Shown: positions 1 to 7,436 of the stretch, in pieces | Layout: each line of letters begins with the position of its first letter | Numbering within the stretch: the first letter of the stretch is position 1 | NCBI GenBank assembly: GCA_028685295.1 | Contig: JAQUEL010000014.1 | Coordinates: 1-31,052 of the forward strand | Direction: 5' to 3' | Length of the DNA: 31,052 nucleotides | Source of the DNA: a bacterium | GTDB taxonomy: Bacteria; UBP13; UBA5359 | The notes under the pieces: model-generated | Databases searched by the model: none | What the model saw: only the letters and a program-made list of their open reading frames with translations | Told to the model about the DNA's origin: nothing | Made by a program: the position numbers and the translations under genes

Positions 1-800
1 TAGGCAAAGTGCTGAACGTTGATTTCGAATATCTGCTGGATACCGTGCATGGAGCGGATTATTTCAGGAGATGGCATAGGCGGAAGGAGAACAGCGGCGG
101 CTTGCTGGTGCATAAATCAACCCATCACTTTGATCTGATTAACTGGTGGATAGAGGAGGAGCCGGTAGAGGTTATGGCCTTTGGCACCAGGAGGTTCTAT
201 GGCCCCACCCGGGCGGAGCGAGGCGAAAGATGCCTTACCTGCAGTTATAAGAAGAGTTGTGAATTCTACTTCGATATCGATGAGGTGGAGATGAACAGGA
301 ACCTTTACAGCCAATGTGAAGAGGCGGACGGATACTATAGAGACAGGTGTGTTTTCGCCGATGAAATAGACATAGAGGACAGCATGAGCGTCAACGTGAA
401 GTACAGCAAAGGCGCCCTGCTCAGCTACTCTCTGATAGCCCACAGCCCGTATGAAGGATACAAGGCCAGTATCAGCGGCACCAAAGGCCGGCTGGAGGTG
501 GCGGAATACCACAGCGGCATACGGTGCGATGAGCCGGCTTACTACTTTGATCTATATGACAGAGATGGCCGGAAGGTGGAGTATACCGTGCCCAAGGCAT
601 CCGGCGGTCATGGCGGCGGCGATGAAAAGCTTAGGCGGATGATCTTTGAAGGCGGCCTTCCCGATCCTTTAGGGCATCAAGCAGGGTCCTTTGCCGGAGC
701 TGTATCTATTTTAATAGGCATAGCTGCCAACAAATCTATCAAGGAGGGGCGGAATATCCGTATCAACGATCTTGTTCCTCTGGATAAATATCGTGGATAG
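1..800 (+). CDS. Gfo/Idh/MocA family oxidoreductase, C-terminal part (5' end outside window)
   Basis: This is the C-terminal part of an NAD(P)-dependent sugar or inositol dehydrogenase-type protein. The frame is open to the left edge (reading G-K-V-L-N-V-D before the first possible internal GTG at 9), so the Rossmann domain lies outside the window. What is visible is the substrate-binding alpha/beta domain: DTVHGADYFRRWH, then KSTHHFD, which carries the conserved histidines seen near the active site in this superfamily. A cysteine-rich insert follows (CLTCSYKKSC, later DRCVF), then EGYKASISGTKGRLE, typical of the beta-sheet region. The Cys-rich insert is common in one large subgroup of these proteins and may bind a metal; that is inference. 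The substrate cannot be read from the sequence. The nearby GH38 mannosidase and the fucose-isomerase and sugar-kinase remnants show that carbohydrate genes occur in this region, but none is in the same operon. Confidence 0.88.
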   Translation, partial: GKVLNVDFEYLLDTVHGADYFRRWHRRKENSGGLLVHKSTHHFDLINWWIEEEPVEVMAFGTRRFYGPTRAERGERCLTCSYKKSCEFYFDIDEVEMNRNLYSQCEEADGYYRDRCVFADEIDIEDSMSVNVKYSKGALLSYSLIAHSPYEGYKASISGTKGRLEVAEYHSGIRCDEPAYYFDLYDRDGRKVEYTVPKASGGHGGGDEKLRRMIFEGGLPDPLGHQAGSFAGAVSILIGIAANKSIKEGRNIRINDLVPLDKYRG

Positions 801-868
801 CAGAGAGAAAGAGGTCAGGCATTGAATTTTGAATTACCATCTGCCCGAACTTCTGGCTTGCAAGGGTA

Positions 869-1462
869 TCAGCTCAGCATCCCCTTTATTCCCGTCAGCA
901 TTATCTGAGCTGCTATGGAAGCCAATATTAATCCGGTCAGTTTGCTGAGAATGGAGAGGCCGGTTCTTCCCAGCCAGCGCTCGATATGTCCGGCCGCATA
1001 AAGGAGCAGGCCCACAGTCAGGATAGCGCATAGAAGAGCGCTGCCGGCTAGCATCTTTGACGCGACACTCTCCATCTCAGCTCCCATAACCAGAAGAACA
1101 CCGGTAGTAGCCGGGCCTACCGTTATCGGTAACGCCAGAGGAACGACGGCTATATCGCCGGCATGGAATTGCTCTTCCTTGCCGCCTGTTCCGCCCTGTA
1201 CTAGAGCTGCAGCCGATAAGAAGAGCAAGGCACCTGCCCCAATGCGAAAGGCATCCAGGGTTATGCCGAAAATCAGGAATATATACTTTCCAAAGAGATA
1301 TATAGAGAAGCTGATCACTATAACGGCCAGTGTTACTTTAAATGCCAGGCGCTTCTTTTTACTATCAGCATACTCGTTTGTCAAGGCCAAGAACATGGAG
1401 ATAACAAAGAAAGGAGTCAGAACAAAGAAGAGCTTCAGGTATTGGCTAATGAAAAGTTGCAT
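869..1462 (-). CDS. MarC/YhgN family integral membrane protein
   Basis: A 197-residue, very hydrophobic protein with about six membrane segments and no signal peptide cleavage site. It matches the MarC family (UPF0056), whose length is usually 190-220 residues. The hallmark segment VPLALPITVGPATT corresponds to the family's conserved P-L-A-x-P-x-x-x-G-P-(A/G)-T motif, and the N-terminus (FFVLTPFFVISMFLALT) fits the family's first helix. Early naming linked MarC to multiple antibiotic resistance, but that role was not upheld and the function is unknown. The start is well supported: GAGGA lies about seven bases before the ATG. It is convergent with the oxidoreductase on its left, and a plausible promoter lies in the 120-base gap that separates it from the PilZ gene. 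Confidence 0.88.
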   Translation of the reverse strand: MQLFISQYLKLFFVLTPFFVISMFLALTNEYADSKKKRLAFKVTLAVIVISFSIYLFGKYIFLIFGITLDAFRIGAGALLFLSAAALVQGGTGGKEEQFHAGDIAVVPLALPITVGPATTGVLLVMGAEMESVASKMLAGSALLCAILTVGLLLYAAGHIERWLGRTGLSILSKLTGLILASIAAQIMLTGIKGMLS

Positions 1463-1490
1463 CTTACGTCCTCATTTTTAATACGCCTTA

Positions 1491-1520
1491 ATTCTATCAG
1501 CTTCAGAGTGTATAATGCAA
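1491..1520 (-). promoter_or_regulatory. Candidate sigma-70 type promoter for the MarC gene
   Basis: Read on the minus strand there is TTGCAT, an 18-base spacer, then TAGAAT, ending about 29 bases before the marC-like start codon. Both hexamers match the housekeeping consensus at four or five positions. This is a prediction from sequence only. Confidence 0.4.
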
Positions 1521-1583
1521 GGTAGTTTTATCAGGAAATATCAGGATTTTGCTCGGATTACTGATCTCGAATTTGCAATAAGC

Positions 1584-2177
1584 CTACCAGTGTTGCAGGT
1601 AGCAGTCCTTTTTCCTGGATGTGGCCATATCTATGAGAGTTCGTTGTTTTAGATATGCCTTTATCCGCTGAGAATCATTGGCTCTTAATTCAAGAATCCT
1701 TACTCCCGCTTTAAATCTTTTACCTTTACCGGGCAATCTGGCGATATGTATTGCTTCGGCCACAATAACTACAGGTACGACTGTATTGGGTAGTATAAAT
1801 TTAATCTCCATCCAATCTCCGATAACTATGCCGGCATCCACTTCAATTAGCAGGCCGTATACGCCCAGTTCGATCAGTGTGCCTTTGCGCACTTTGCGAC
1901 CGTATTTGACGTCAAGCAATGGATAATTGCCTTCAATTTGTTCCCGTTCCGAGGAATCTGAAACTCCGGCAGGATCCTCTACTGTTAGAGAATCCATATC
2001 ATATCTGCCCTCCAGGATATTTATGTATTTATATCTGATAGGCAGATAATTTACTTCTGTTCTGATTTCCCGGCGGCGTCCCTGATCGCCGAACTTACTG
2101 CGCATAATGTAGAACATAGCGCAAAGACGCTGCCAAAGTGATTTTTTCTCTGTTGTAAAAGAGAGTTCTTTGCTCAT
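1584..2177 (-). CDS. PilZ-domain protein (possible cyclic-di-GMP effector, degenerate second motif)
   Basis: The reading frame extends upstream to 2297, but the start chosen here (ATG at 2177, MSKELSF) has a strong GGGAGGA ribosome site five to seven bases upstream, giving 197 residues. Residues 34-39 (RRREIR) followed by LPIRY match the N-terminal RxxxR element of PilZ domains, which grips cyclic-di-GMP. The beta-barrel follows from about residue 96 (VRKGTLIELGVYGLLIEV ... WMEIKFILP ... FKAGVRILEL). The second canonical motif, (D/N)xSxxG, is here E-L-G-V-Y-G at 103-108, so the acidic/amide and serine positions are changed. An insert of about 50 residues separates the two motifs. It may therefore bind the nucleotide weakly or not at all. 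The first 30 residues are basic and hydrophobic in places but not a clear signal peptide. It is divergent from nadE. Confidence 0.72.
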   Translation of the reverse strand: MSKELSFTTEKKSLWQRLCAMFYIMRSKFGDQGRRREIRTEVNYLPIRYKYINILEGRYDMDSLTVEDPAGVSDSSEREQIEGNYPLLDVKYGRKVRKGTLIELGVYGLLIEVDAGIVIGDWMEIKFILPNTVVPVVIVAEAIHIARLPGKGKRFKAGVRILELRANDSQRIKAYLKQRTLIDMATSRKKDCYLQHW

Positions 2178-2517
2178 ATTCTTCCTCCCTCTGCTCATTG
2201 AAGTGATCAAAATGCAAAAATTAATATAATTAATATTAAGATACAGAAGGAACCGAGTAGCTTTCTCCTCTCGATATGTATTTTTGCTCCGCTTCATACC
2301 TGTAAGGCATTTGGATGCTATTCTAAAATTATCGCCCTTCGGCGGTAAATAGATTGCTTCAATGCTAAGTGCTCTTTCAAGCGATTTATTAATAAAGTAT
2401 TCGTTATTTTAAAGTATTCGTTATTTCAAATTGGAATTCCTCTTTAAAAGGGTTTTCTTATGCTTTGTGGAAAATGTATTAGGTATAAAAGAACCGTAAG
2501 TCGAAGGATTTGTTGTT
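2178..2517. other. AT-rich divergent intergenic region between the PilZ gene and nadE
   Basis: About 340 bases with no gene that I would support. The frame of the PilZ gene runs on through part of it, but without a better start. It holds the PilZ ribosome site, an AT-rich block (TTAATATAATTAATATTAA, 2221-2239), a small stem ATCGCC/GGCGGT with a CTTC tetraloop (2331-2346), a tandem 16-base repeat (listed separately) and a TATAAA box at 2484-2489 about 30 bases before the nadE start. No convincing -35 partners that box. Promoters for both flanking genes must lie here, but I cannot place them firmly. Confidence 0.6.
2394..2426. repeat. Two tandem copies of a 16-base repeat upstream of nadE
   Basis: AAAGTATTCGTTATTT occurs at 2394-2409 and again, identical, at 2411-2426, with one T between (period 17). 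It is about 90 bases upstream of the nadE start codon. Two perfect copies could be paired binding sites for a regulator or a recent slippage duplication. Confidence 0.85.
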
Positions 2518-4245
2518 ATGACTATTTCCGATGATAAGATTATCAGATTGGCTGTAGCTCAGATCAATCCTACCGTAGGCGATATTGAGGGCAATCTTAA
2601 TCTGATAATATCGAATATGAGACGGGCTGCAGAGGCTGGAGCGGAGCTGATCGTTTTCCCGGAGCTAGCCCTGACCGGTTATCCGCCCGAGGATCTTCTC
2701 TTCAAAGAGGCCTTTATAAAAGATAACCTGGCGGCTCTGCAAAAAGCGGCGGTGGCTGCAAAGGGAATAGCCGCTATTGTCGGTTTTATAGATCGGCGTG
2801 ACGATATTTTCAATGCCGCTGCCCTTTTACATGATGGCACAACGGCGGGTATCTACCATAAGCATTTTCTATCCGATCGCAGCGGTTTTGATGAAAGCCG
2901 TTATTTTGGAGCCGGACAGAAGGATTTGATCTTCTCCTTGCATGGCCTGAAACTGGGCGTAACCATCTCTGAGGATATTCTATATCCGACTGAGTCTCTG
3001 CTCGGCCTGGCCGGTAAAGGGGTGGAGATGGTCGTTAATATTGCCGCTTCGCCGTATTATCTACGAAAAGCACCTCAGCACGAGAAGCTGCTCTCTGTCA
3101 GAGCTTCCGATTACCTGATGCCCATTCTCTATGTCAATCTGGTCGGCGGCCAGGATGGATTGGTCTTTGACGGCATGAGCGCAGTCTTTGATGAATGCGG
3201 CAATCTCTTGGACAGGGCGGCTGCCTTTGCTGAGGATTTACGTTTTGTGGATGTGGATCTCAGCGGCATTCGCTATCAACGGCTGCGGAAGAGCTGCCGA
3301 CACCAGCTTCGCTTCCCGAAGCCGGAGGCTACAGACGGCATAATTCATTTGAGAGGGCTTCAGGCTGGAGTAAAATCGCCGAAGGTAATCCGTAAGCCGG
3401 CGCTCCCTCTCCAGGATATGGAAGAGATACGCCGGGCGCTTTGCCTCGGTTTACACGATTATGTGCATAAGAATGGCTTTAAGACGGTGGTTATCGGCCT
3501 TAGCGGCGGCATAGATTCCGCCCTGGTAACAGTGCTGGCTGTCGAAGCACTGGGGGCAAAGAGTGTGAAATGTATCAATATGCCGTCACGCTTCTCTGCC
3601 GAAATAAGCCGTCAGAGCGCTGCCGAGCTCTGCTCTAATCTTGGTATAGAGATGCTTGCGTTATCCATCGACGGTATAATGGGAAGTTACCTGACGGAGC
3701 TGGCTCCCGTTTTTGCAGGTCTGCCCTCCAATATAACCGAAGAGAATATTCAGGCCCGCATCCGGGGCAACCTGCTTTATGCTCTGTCTAACAAATTCGG
3801 CTGGCTGGTATTGGCCACCGGCAATAAGAGTGAGATGAGCATAGGCTACAGCACGCTTTACGGTGATATGGCCGGTGGGCTGGCGGTGATCAAGGACTTA
3901 TCCAAAACCATGGTCTACAGTCTCTCTCGCCATATCAACCGGGAGAGCGAAATAATACCGGAGATTATCATCACCCGGCCGCCCTCGGCCGAGCTTCGCC
4001 CCGGTCAATTGGACACTGATAGTCTGCCGCCGTATGACATTCTTGATCCTATATTAAAAGCCTATATTGAGGATGAGTTAAGCGTGGAAGAGATAACCTT
4101 TGCTCCACGTGAACTGGTAGTCAGGGTGGCAGCCATGGTGGACCGCAATGAGTATAAGCGCCGTCAGGCGCCTCCCGGGATTAAGGTAACCGTCAGGACC
4201 TTGGGCCGTGATAGGCGTTATCCCATAACCAATCATTACAGTTAA
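2518..4245 (+). CDS. nadE: NAD+ synthetase, glutamine-type architecture, with Ser in place of the glutaminase Cys
   Basis: This enzyme amidates nicotinic acid adenine dinucleotide to NAD+, the last step of NAD synthesis. Residues 9 to about 270 form the nitrilase-type glutaminase domain and about 300-575 the ATP-pyrophosphatase synthetase domain. The latter carries the PP-loop GLSGGIDSA, GNKSEMS, TLYGDMAGGLAVI and PPSAELRP, all intact. The glutaminase triad should be Glu-Lys-Cys: E49 (FPELALTGYP) and K115 (YHKHFLSD) are present, but the nucleophile position in the usual (I/L)CED motif reads I-S-E-D, with S151 encoded by TCT at 2968-2970. The synthetase half should still work with ammonia; glutamine-dependent activity is doubtful. 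The length of 575 is normal for the two-domain form. An AAGGA ribosome site lies about ten bases before the ATG. It is the first gene of a close-packed run, 23 bases ahead of the mannosidase. Confidence 0.95.
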   Translation: MTISDDKIIRLAVAQINPTVGDIEGNLNLIISNMRRAAEAGAELIVFPELALTGYPPEDLLFKEAFIKDNLAALQKAAVAAKGIAAIVGFIDRRDDIFNAAALLHDGTTAGIYHKHFLSDRSGFDESRYFGAGQKDLIFSLHGLKLGVTISEDILYPTESLLGLAGKGVEMVVNIAASPYYLRKAPQHEKLLSVRASDYLMPILYVNLVGGQDGLVFDGMSAVFDECGNLLDRAAAFAEDLRFVDVDLSGIRYQRLRKSCRHQLRFPKPEATDGIIHLRGLQAGVKSPKVIRKPALPLQDMEEIRRALCLGLHDYVHKNGFKTVVIGLSGGIDSALVTVLAVEALGAKSVKCINMPSRFSAEISRQSAAELCSNLGIEMLALSIDGIMGSYLTELAPVFAGLPSNITEENIQARIRGNLLYALSNKFGWLVLATGNKSEMSIGYSTLYGDMAGGLAVIKDLSKTMVYSLSRHINRESEIIPEIIITRPPSAELRPGQLDTDSLPPYDILDPILKAYIEDELSVEEITFAPRELVVRVAAMVDRNEYKRRQAPPGIKVTVRTLGRDRRYPITNHYS

Positions 4246-4268
4246 TTATAAATTTCAGGGGGAAGTAG

Positions 4269-7200
4269 ATGGCTGAGTTGAAAGATATTATCAAGGTCCG
4301 TCTGGAGGAGATAGCCGGTGGTGTCATAAGCCGCAGCCTGGAACTGAACGGCTGGGAGATGCGGGCTGCCAGGCATCTGGGACCGGAGCGATATGAATAT
4401 TTTGATGACCGATGGAGAACTCTTAATATCGGGGATATCTGGGGCAGACAGGGACAGACTGTTTTCATGCGGCGTAAAATAATCGTGCCGCCGGAATGGA
4501 AAGGGCAGAGAATAGGCCTGGAACTTTTGACCGGGGGCGAGGGCTTGCTGTCGATCAACGGGAAACCGTTTCATGGCGTAGATGATAACCGTGGCTATAT
4601 TCTGCTTGCTCCTGTTGCTACGGGTGATGAAGAGTATGATTGCCTGATAGAGATCAAGCCTGGGGACTATTGCGAATATGTCGTGAAGGAAGCCCGAAAA
4701 CCGTATATACTCTCTTCAGCCCGGTTGATTGCCATCGATAAAGAACTGGAGCATCTCTGGTATAATTTCAAGGTAATTCATGAGGCGGCGGTAGCTCAGC
4801 CGAATTCGCTGTTGCAGGAAGCCATTCTTTTAGCTATGAAAGAGGCTCTTCATGGAGTGGATTTCAGGGATAAGGCTCTTCCGCCTTTTCAGAAGGATCT
4901 CGAGAGAGCCTCAAATGCTTTGCAAGAGAAGTTATCGCAAATAGGTTTTGCCGACAATCCCGGCAAGGTATTCTTTGCCGGACATTCTCATATAGATGTA
5001 GCCTGGCTGTGGCCCATTAAAGAGACGGCCCGAAAAGTGGGCAGGACCTATTCCACGGTAACGGCGCTGATGGATGAATACCCTGATTATTATTTTGTCT
5101 GCAGCCAGGTACCGCTTTTCCTCTATCTCAAGGAGCATTTTCCTACTGTCTATGCCAGAGTGAAGCAGCGTATTGCAGAAGGACGCTTTGAACCTATAGG
5201 CGGCACTTGGGTAGAGAATGACTGCAACCTGGTATCCGGAGAATCGCTGATACGTCAATGTCTCTACGCACAGAGTTTCTTCAAGGAAGAGTTCGGAGCG
5301 GATGTCAGGGTAGGCTGGCTGCCCGATGTTTTCGGCTACAGTTGGGCTATGCCGCAAATATATAGAAAGAGCGGTCTAGAATATTTCATGACCTCCAAGA
5401 TAAGCTGGAATGACACCAACCGCTTTCCCCATAATACCTTCTGGTGGCAGGGCATAGATGGCACCAGGATATTTACCCAGCTTATCCACGGTACCTATAA
5501 CGCTCTGGTTACGCCGGAAGAGATGCAGCAATTCTGGGATAACTATAACTCTAAGCTAAGCTGCCCGGAAGTTCTCTCTTCCTATGGGCATGGCGACGGG
5601 GGCGGCGGGCCCACGCGGAAGATGCTGGAGTATTTGCCGCGCCTGACTGATATTCCCGGGCTGCCCAAGGCATGTACCGGACGTGTGCATGATCACTTTG
5701 ACCGTATAGCGGCAGAGACTAAAGATATGCCGGTATGGAATGATGAGTTGTATTTCGAACTGCACCGGGGCACATACACCAGCCAGGCCTGGAACAAACG
5801 CTTCAACCGCAAGAGTGAACTGCTTTATCGGGAAGCGGAAATGTATTGCAGTGCAGCTGCTTTGCTAAATCATAAAGCTTCCTATCCGGCGGACGAGTTA
5901 AGAACCGGCTGGCAGACAATCCTGCTCAACCAGTTCCACGATATTATACCCGGCTCCTCCATCAATGAGGTCTATAAAGATTCCCGGGTACAATATGAGA
6001 ATATTATAGAAAGTGGAGAGAGACTGCGCCGTAAGGCCCAGGAGGATATAGCCGCAGGACTGGATACCCGCGGTGACGGACAGCCGGTGGTAATTTTCAA
6101 CTCCCTTTCTTGGGAGAGAAGCGATGTAGTAAGTATAGAGGCCGGTTCAGGCGGCAATATGGTGGTTATTGATCCGGATGGAAGAGAAATGCCCAGTCAG
6201 TTATCAGGAGATAGGCTGATTTTTTGGGCTGACCATCTGTCCCCCTGCGGCTGTGCCGTTTATCGGTTGCTTGAAGCTGAGGCTGCTGAACCCGGTGATA
6301 AAAACGAGGCTCCGGACACAAGCCCGAACTCCTCTATCCCCTTTAAAATAGAGGATAACAGGATAAGCACTCCTTTTTATGAGATGGAAATGGCGCCGGA
6401 CGGTACTATTGTCCGGTTGTATGATCTCATTAACAGCCGGGAGGTGCTGCCGGAGGACGGCAGAGCCAACCAGTTGCAGGTGTTCGAGGATAAGCCCACG
6501 GCATGGGAGGCTTGGGATATAGAGTTGCAATATCAGGACAAAATGTGGATGTTTACTCCCGTTAAGCCTGTACAGGTAATGGAAAAAGGCCCTGTACGTC
6601 TTGTTCTCAGGCAGGAGCTGAAATACGGTAAATCGAGTCTTGAGCAGGAGATCATTCTTTATGCCCGCAGCCCCAGGATCGATTTCGTTAACAGGGTGGA
6701 CTGGCAAGAACGAAAGGCCCTTCTCAAGGTGGCTTTTCCCGTAGAAGTGCATAGTTCAAAGGCTACATATGAGATAGCCTGCGGTGCCATAGAACGGCCC
6801 ACCCATTGGAATACCGGCTGGGATAAGGCCCGTTTTGAAGTTCCCGGACATCGCTGGGCGGATCTCTCCGAGGCGGATTACGGCGTCAGCCTGCTCAATG
6901 ACAGCAAATACGGCTGGGATATCAAGGATAATGTTATACGCTTGTCGCTGCTACGCTCTCCGGAGAGTCCGGACCCTGATGCCGACAGAGGCAAGCATCT
7001 CTTTACCTATTCTTTGCTGCCGCATACCGGCGATTGGAGGAACGGCACGCTGCAGGCAGCCCATGAACTCAACTCGCCGGCTAATGCACTGGTGGCTGAT
7101 AATCATCAAGGCATCGGCAGTTTCAGGTCCTTTATTCAGGTTAGCCGCCCGGGCACTATTATCGATGCTGTCAAGCAGGCTGAAGATGGAAAGGACATCA

Positions 7201-7394
7201 TTGTAAGGCTCTATGAAGCCTATGGAGGCAGGGGCCCGGCGGTACTGACCTTTGACCGGAATATAACCGATGTCTGTGAATGCGATCTGCTGGAGCGTTG
7301 TACCGGAGCGGTTGATTATAACGGCAGTGAAATACGCTTCAATATAAAACCGTTTGAGATAAGAACATTTAGAGTGGCTCTGAGCCGGAGCTGA
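4269..7394 (+). CDS. Alpha-mannosidase, glycoside hydrolase family 38
   Basis: A retaining, metal-dependent alpha-mannosidase of 1041 residues, the usual length for the large bacterial GH38 enzymes. An N-terminal beta-rich region (about 1-230) precedes the catalytic barrel. GHSHIDVAWLWP (H241, D243) supplies metal ligands, and GWLPDVFGYS contains the expected nucleophile, D353. YGHGDGGGGPTRKMLE and NQFHDIIPGSS mark the rest of the active site. The middle helical domain follows, then the C-terminal beta-sandwich (about 660-1041). There is no signal peptide, so it probably acts in the cytoplasm on imported mannosides or oligosaccharides; the exact substrate is not readable. GGGGGAAG lies just before the ATG. 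It is 23 bases after nadE and 42 bases before the hydrolase gene, which suggests co-transcription, although no functional link to NAD synthesis is evident. Confidence 0.95.
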   Translation: MAELKDIIKVRLEEIAGGVISRSLELNGWEMRAARHLGPERYEYFDDRWRTLNIGDIWGRQGQTVFMRRKIIVPPEWKGQRIGLELLTGGEGLLSINGKPFHGVDDNRGYILLAPVATGDEEYDCLIEIKPGDYCEYVVKEARKPYILSSARLIAIDKELEHLWYNFKVIHEAAVAQPNSLLQEAILLAMKEALHGVDFRDKALPPFQKDLERASNALQEKLSQIGFADNPGKVFFAGHSHIDVAWLWPIKETARKVGRTYSTVTALMDEYPDYYFVCSQVPLFLYLKEHFPTVYARVKQRIAEGRFEPIGGTWVENDCNLVSGESLIRQCLYAQSFFKEEFGADVRVGWLPDVFGYSWAMPQIYRKSGLEYFMTSKISWNDTNRFPHNTFWWQGIDGTRIFTQLIHGTYNALVTPEEMQQFWDNYNSKLSCPEVLSSYGHGDGGGGPTRKMLEYLPRLTDIPGLPKACTGRVHDHFDRIAAETKDMPVWNDELYFELHRGTYTSQAWNKRFNRKSELLYREAEMYCSAAALLNHKASYPADELRTGWQTILLNQFHDIIPGSSINEVYKDSRVQYENIIESGERLRRKAQEDIAAGLDTRGDGQPVVIFNSLSWERSDVVSIEAGSGGNMVVIDPDGREMPSQLSGDRLIFWADHLSPCGCAVYRLLEAEAAEPGDKNEAPDTSPNSSIPFKIEDNRISTPFYEMEMAPDGTIVRLYDLINSREVLPEDGRANQLQVFEDKPTAWEAWDIELQYQDKMWMFTPVKPVQVMEKGPVRLVLRQELKYGKSSLEQEIILYARSPRIDFVNRVDWQERKALLKVAFPVEVHSSKATYEIACGAIERPTHWNTGWDKARFEVPGHRWADLSEADYGVSLLNDSKYGWDIKDNVIRLSLLRSPESPDPDADRGKHLFTYSLLPHTGDWRNGTLQAAHELNSPANALVADNHQGIGSFRSFIQVSRPGTIIDAVKQAEDGKDIIVRLYEAYGGRGPAVLTFDRNITDVCECDLLERCTGAVDYNGSEIRFNIKPFEIRTFRVALSRS

Positions 7395-7436
7395 TTCGGC
7401 AAGAAGGGCCCGCAACTTAAGATATGGAGAAAACGA

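Noticed and set aside
2178-2297. N-terminal extension of the PilZ protein to 237 residues
   Set aside because: The internal ATG at 2177 has a strong ribosome site, and the extension overlaps AT-rich promoter-like sequence.
6204-6752. 182-residue open frame on the minus strand inside the mannosidase gene
   Set aside because: It lies wholly within the GH38 coding region, has no recognisable domain and is a shadow of the real gene, as are the other antisense frames over pur genes, polX and pcrA.
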